In this document: positions 62,401-64,000 of the stretch, piece after piece
Layout: every line of letters starts with the position of its first letter
How positions within the stretch are numbered: position 1 is the stretch's first letter
Origin: Saprospiraceae bacterium
GTDB lineage: Bacteria > Bacteroidota > Bacteroidia > Chitinophagales > Saprospiraceae
DNA length: 64,000 nucleotides
Reading direction: 5' to 3'
Assembly (NCBI GenBank): GCA_041392805.1
Contig: JAWKLJ010000002.1
Coordinates: forward strand, 387,001-451,000
Program-made: the position numbers and the translations under genes
Notes under the pieces: model-generated
What the model saw: the letters and a program-made list of their open reading frames with translations, nothing else
What the model was told of the DNA's origin: nothing
Databases searched by the model: none

Positions 62401-64000
62401 ATTGTGGGTGAGTACGCAAAGAAGATGATCATCGACTACAAGGATGCTTTGCAGTTTGTGGAAGACTACTTCCAATTAAATTACACTTCCTTTCTTAAAA
62501 AATATTTTCCCGGAAGTAAAGCGGATGACCTCAAACTTAAGATGACCCCAAGCAAGTTCAGGCAACTTTTCGGAGAACTATCGCCTACACAGTTGAGCAT
62601 CATCAAGGACAATGAAACAAAATACATTGTTGTAGCTGCTGGGCCTGGCAGCGGAAAAACCAGGGTGTTGGTTCACAAACTTGCATCGTTGCTTCTGATG
62701 GAAGATGTCAAGCACGAACAGTTGCTCATGGTTACTTTTTCAAGGGCAGCAGCAACGGAATTCAAGAAGCGATTGCTCAAACTTATTGGCAACGCAGCTA
62801 ACTATATTGAGATAAAAACCTTTCACTCCTATTGCTTTGACCTGTTAGGTAAAGTTGGAAACTTGGAAAAGGCGGGTGAGGTTTTAAAAAAGGCAATTGA
62901 AAAAATCCAAAACAAAGAAGTTGAAGTCAGCCAAATTACGAAAACTGTTTTGGTGATTGACGAAGCACAGGACATGGACGAAGATGAATTCAAACTGATA
63001 AATGCTTTGATGGCACAAAACGAAGAAATGAGGGTGATTGCGGTGGGTGATGACGACCAAAATATTTATGAATTTAGAGGGGCAAGCTCAAAATTCCTTG
63101 AACAGTTTATTCAGGTGAACAAAGCTACCAAACATGAATTGGTTGAGAATTATAGAAGCAAAAGCAACCTGGTTGATTTTACCAATCAATTTGTGAAAGG
63201 GATTAGGCAGCGTTTGAAAAACACGCCAATAATTCCAAAACAGACCGACAATGGAAAGATAAAGTTGGTTCGTTATCAAAGCAGCAACCTCATCACTCCA
63301 CTCGTACATGATATACTCACGACCGGACTCACTGGAAGCACCTGTGTGCTCACAAAGACAAATGAAGAGGCACTACAAATTGCAGGATTGCTATTGAAAA
63401 ACGGGATGCAGGCGAAGCTGATTCAGACAAATGATGGGTTTAACCTGTATAATCTATCTGAAATTAGATTCTTTTTGAGCCAATTGGATTTAACGGATGA
63501 TGTTTTCATAATCAGCGATGATATTTGGGCAAATGCGAAACGGGAACTTATTCATAAGTTTCGCAACAGTACTAGTTTGGACGTGTGCAACAACCTTATC
63601 AAAGATTTTGAAGCGACTAATCCAAAGAAGAAATACAAATCCGATTTGGAGGTTTTTATTCGTGAATCCAAGTTGGAAGATTTTTTCAGTGAAAATGGGG
63701 AAACCATTTTCGTTTCAACCATTCATAAAGCGAAGGGAAAGGAGTTTGACAATGTCTTCCTGATGCTTGAAAATTTCAACGCGGCAATAGACCAAAACAA
63801 GCGACAATTGTATGTCGCCATGACAAGAGCAAAGCAGCATTTGACAGTTCATCTTAATTCAAACTTTCTTGATAACTTTTCAGCTGAGCATTTAGAACGC
63901 GTAGAGGACAGCGAAATTTACCTTCCGCCAAATGAGTTGGTCATGCACCTGAGTTACAAAGATGTTTGGCTTGATTACTTCTTAAACCGACAGCATTTCC
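59422..64000 (+). CDS. DnaQ-type exonuclease + RecQ helicase + UvrD/Rep helicase fusion (3'-truncated by window end)
   Basis: The frame opens at the ATG at 59422 (MNSIAFIDTEIEPKSRK; an in-frame stop lies just upstream) and runs without a stop to the end, at least 1526 residues. Domain 1 (about 1-120) is a DEDD exonuclease with FIDTEIEP (Exo I), ICGHNIFNHDIKYL (Exo II) and NNPLNDSIKA (Exo III). Domain 2 (about 270-600) is a RecQ-type superfamily 2 helicase: FPTGGGKSITFQVPAL, VVDEAHCFSSWGQDFR, CFTATAKQKV, ATSAFGMGVDKKDVG and QEAGRAGRDE. Domain 3 (about 1050-1490) is a UvrD/Rep-type superfamily 1 helicase: AAGPGSGKTRVLVHKL, VIDEAQDMDEDEF, VGDDDQNIYEFRGA, ENYRSKS, STIHKAKGKEFDNV and YVAMTRAKQHL. 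It would digest and unwind DNA in repair or in defence against foreign DNA. The extra linker between domains 2 and 3 is unrecognised. Confidence 0.93.
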   Translation, partial: MNSIAFIDTEIEPKSRKILDLGSVKEDGSAFHNTSLTAFIQFLKGVQFICGHNIFNHDIKYLRKTLTDGGVNTANIIDTLFLSPLLFPTKPYHALLKDDKLQSEDTNNPLNDSIKAKNLFHDEIAAFKHADETLKQIFYLLLHDQKEFASFFQFIGYASVSRDLEKLIRQKFENEICEQIDLTSMISAYPIELAYSLSLVHSFIHHKKIHSITPPWVLKNYPEVEQIMLRLRNKPCLSGCAYCNNALDIHKGLKRFFGFDSYRTYGSEPLQEKAVKAAVDNKSILAVFPTGGGKSITFQVPALMSGESVKGLTVVISPLQSLMKDQVDNLEKNGIIEAVTINGLLDPIERAKSLERVEDGSASLLYISPESLRSRTIERLILGRKIVRFVVDEAHCFSSWGQDFRVDYLYIGDFIRSIQEKKNLEEAIPVSCFTATAKQKVIEDIRDYFKEKLSLDLECYTSKASRTNLQYKVFEKGNEEEKYQAARDLIEEKNCPTIIYVSRTRKAYLLAERLVNDGFNAKPYHGKMDKQEKSQNQDAFTKGETQIMVATSAFGMGVDKKDVGMVIHYEISDSLENYVQEAGRAGRDENLFADCFVLFNEEDLSKHFILLNQTKLSIKEVQQIWKAIKEITRFRSTVSNSALEIARKAGWDDNVLEIETRVTTAIAALEDAGYLKRGQNMPRVFANSILSKNAQEAIEKIHASERFEERQKEKGVRIIKKLFSSKSRKQSTEDSAGSQIDYISDHLGIVKEEVINIVNLLREEKILADAKDLTAFIKKGENKNRSLNIVEAFSKIENFLLPLFEEQEKTFHLKELNEEAEAKGCENSSISKLKNIINFWAIRQWIKRQHLEYSKNHVVVLSLYPKAALKEKMERRHELSRFIVEFLFEKSNLNVSAEEEGSEEVLVEFSVHELKTAYEYSANLFKLDISIDDIEDTLFYLSRIDAIKIEGGFLVLYNRLTIERVEQDNKKRYTKDDYQKLNQFYENRVQQIHIVGEYAKKMIIDYKDALQFVEDYFQLNYTSFLKKYFPGSKADDLKLKMTPSKFRQLFGELSPTQLSIIKDNETKYIVVAAGPGSGKTRVLVHKLASLLLMEDVKHEQLLMVTFSRAAATEFKKRLLKLIGNAANYIEIKTFHSYCFDLLGKVGNLEKAGEVLKKAIEKIQNKEVEVSQITKTVLVIDEAQDMDEDEFKLINALMAQNEEMRVIAVGDDDQNIYEFRGASSKFLEQFIQVNKATKHELVENYRSKSNLVDFTNQFVKGIRQRLKNTPIIPKQTDNGKIKLVRYQSSNLITPLVHDILTTGLTGSTCVLTKTNEEALQIAGLLLKNGMQAKLIQTNDGFNLYNLSEIRFFLSQLDLTDDVFIISDDIWANAKRELIHKFRNSTSLDVCNNLIKDFEATNPKKKYKSDLEVFIRESKLEDFFSENGETIFVSTIHKAKGKEFDNVFLMLENFNAAIDQNKRQLYVAMTRAKQHLTVHLNSNFLDNFSAEHLERVEDSEIYLPPNELVMHLSYKDVWLDYFLNRQHF

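Overview
The window looks like chromosome from a Bacteroidota bacterium, most likely a Saprospiria-type organism (Haliscomenobacter/Lewinella relatives). The reasons are a SusC/SusD pair, large FG-GAP/ASPIC-UnbV surface lipoproteins, a GH3-family enzyme, GlsB/YeaQ, a PVC-type cytochrome protein, Bacteroidota-style TAnnTTTG promoters, weak ribosome-binding sites and moderate GC. No rRNA, tRNA, CRISPR array or complete transposase was seen, so the order-level placement is inference.

Layout. 1-4.7 kb: a SusC/SusD nutrient-uptake pair closed by a strong terminator. 4.8-11.6 kb: two small unknown genes and two divergent FG-GAP/ASPIC-UnbV lipoproteins. 11.6-16.6 kb: an AT-rich accessory patch with a YefM-YoeB toxin-antitoxin pair, a UPF0158 gene, a Trk/Ktr potassium-uptake pair and an Arr-type rifampin ADP-ribosyltransferase. 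16.8-20.3 kb: a minus-strand operon (RraA, SDR, enolase-superfamily protein, NTF2-RidA fusion) that looks like sugar-acid catabolism. 20.6-23.5 kb: an operon for an M28 peptidase, a membrane protein and a methyltransferase. 24.0-25.2 kb: a tandem-repeat block. 25.2-31.6 kb: ethanolamine-type permease, glutamine-synthetase-like ligase, SDR, aldehyde dehydrogenase and class I amidotransferase, read here as a gamma-glutamylation route for ethanolamine or a similar amine. 32-43.6 kb: a two-enzyme hydrolase, phosphofructokinase, a cupin lipoprotein with a PVC-type heme protein, a GNAT/cNMP-binding fusion and a phosphohexomutase. 44.4-52.3 kb: a minus-strand lipid-type cluster of a double KAS III protein whose second half has lost its catalytic residues, an AGMO-like hydroxylase, a fatty-acid desaturase, a GH3 acyl-acid amido synthetase and two SDRs. 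53.7-59.1 kb: small stress and membrane genes, a cNMP/CBS/DUF294 protein, a DEDDh exonuclease and an ankyrin membrane protein. 59.4 kb to the end: a giant exonuclease-RecQ-UvrD fusion running off the window.

The intergenic DNA is unusually rich in dispersed structured repeats. At least five families recur: a 107-base long-hairpin element (three copies, with paired changes in the stems); a GACGG/CCGTC hairpin element (three copies, one supplying the stop codon of a permease); a composite block with 12-base tandem units and a GGGGCAAGCCCC hairpin (three loci); (GGGAAGT)n arrays that fit a G-quadruplex pattern (two loci); and an inverted pair of about 120-150 bases. There is also a 239-base element with 18-base terminal inverted repeats flanked by TA. 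The toxin-antitoxin pair is bounded by signals that resemble an integron gene cassette.

The candidates most likely to be undescribed systems are the 44.4-52.3 kb lipid cluster, the Exo-RecQ-UvrD fusion, the 107-base hairpin family and the amine gamma-glutamylation cluster.
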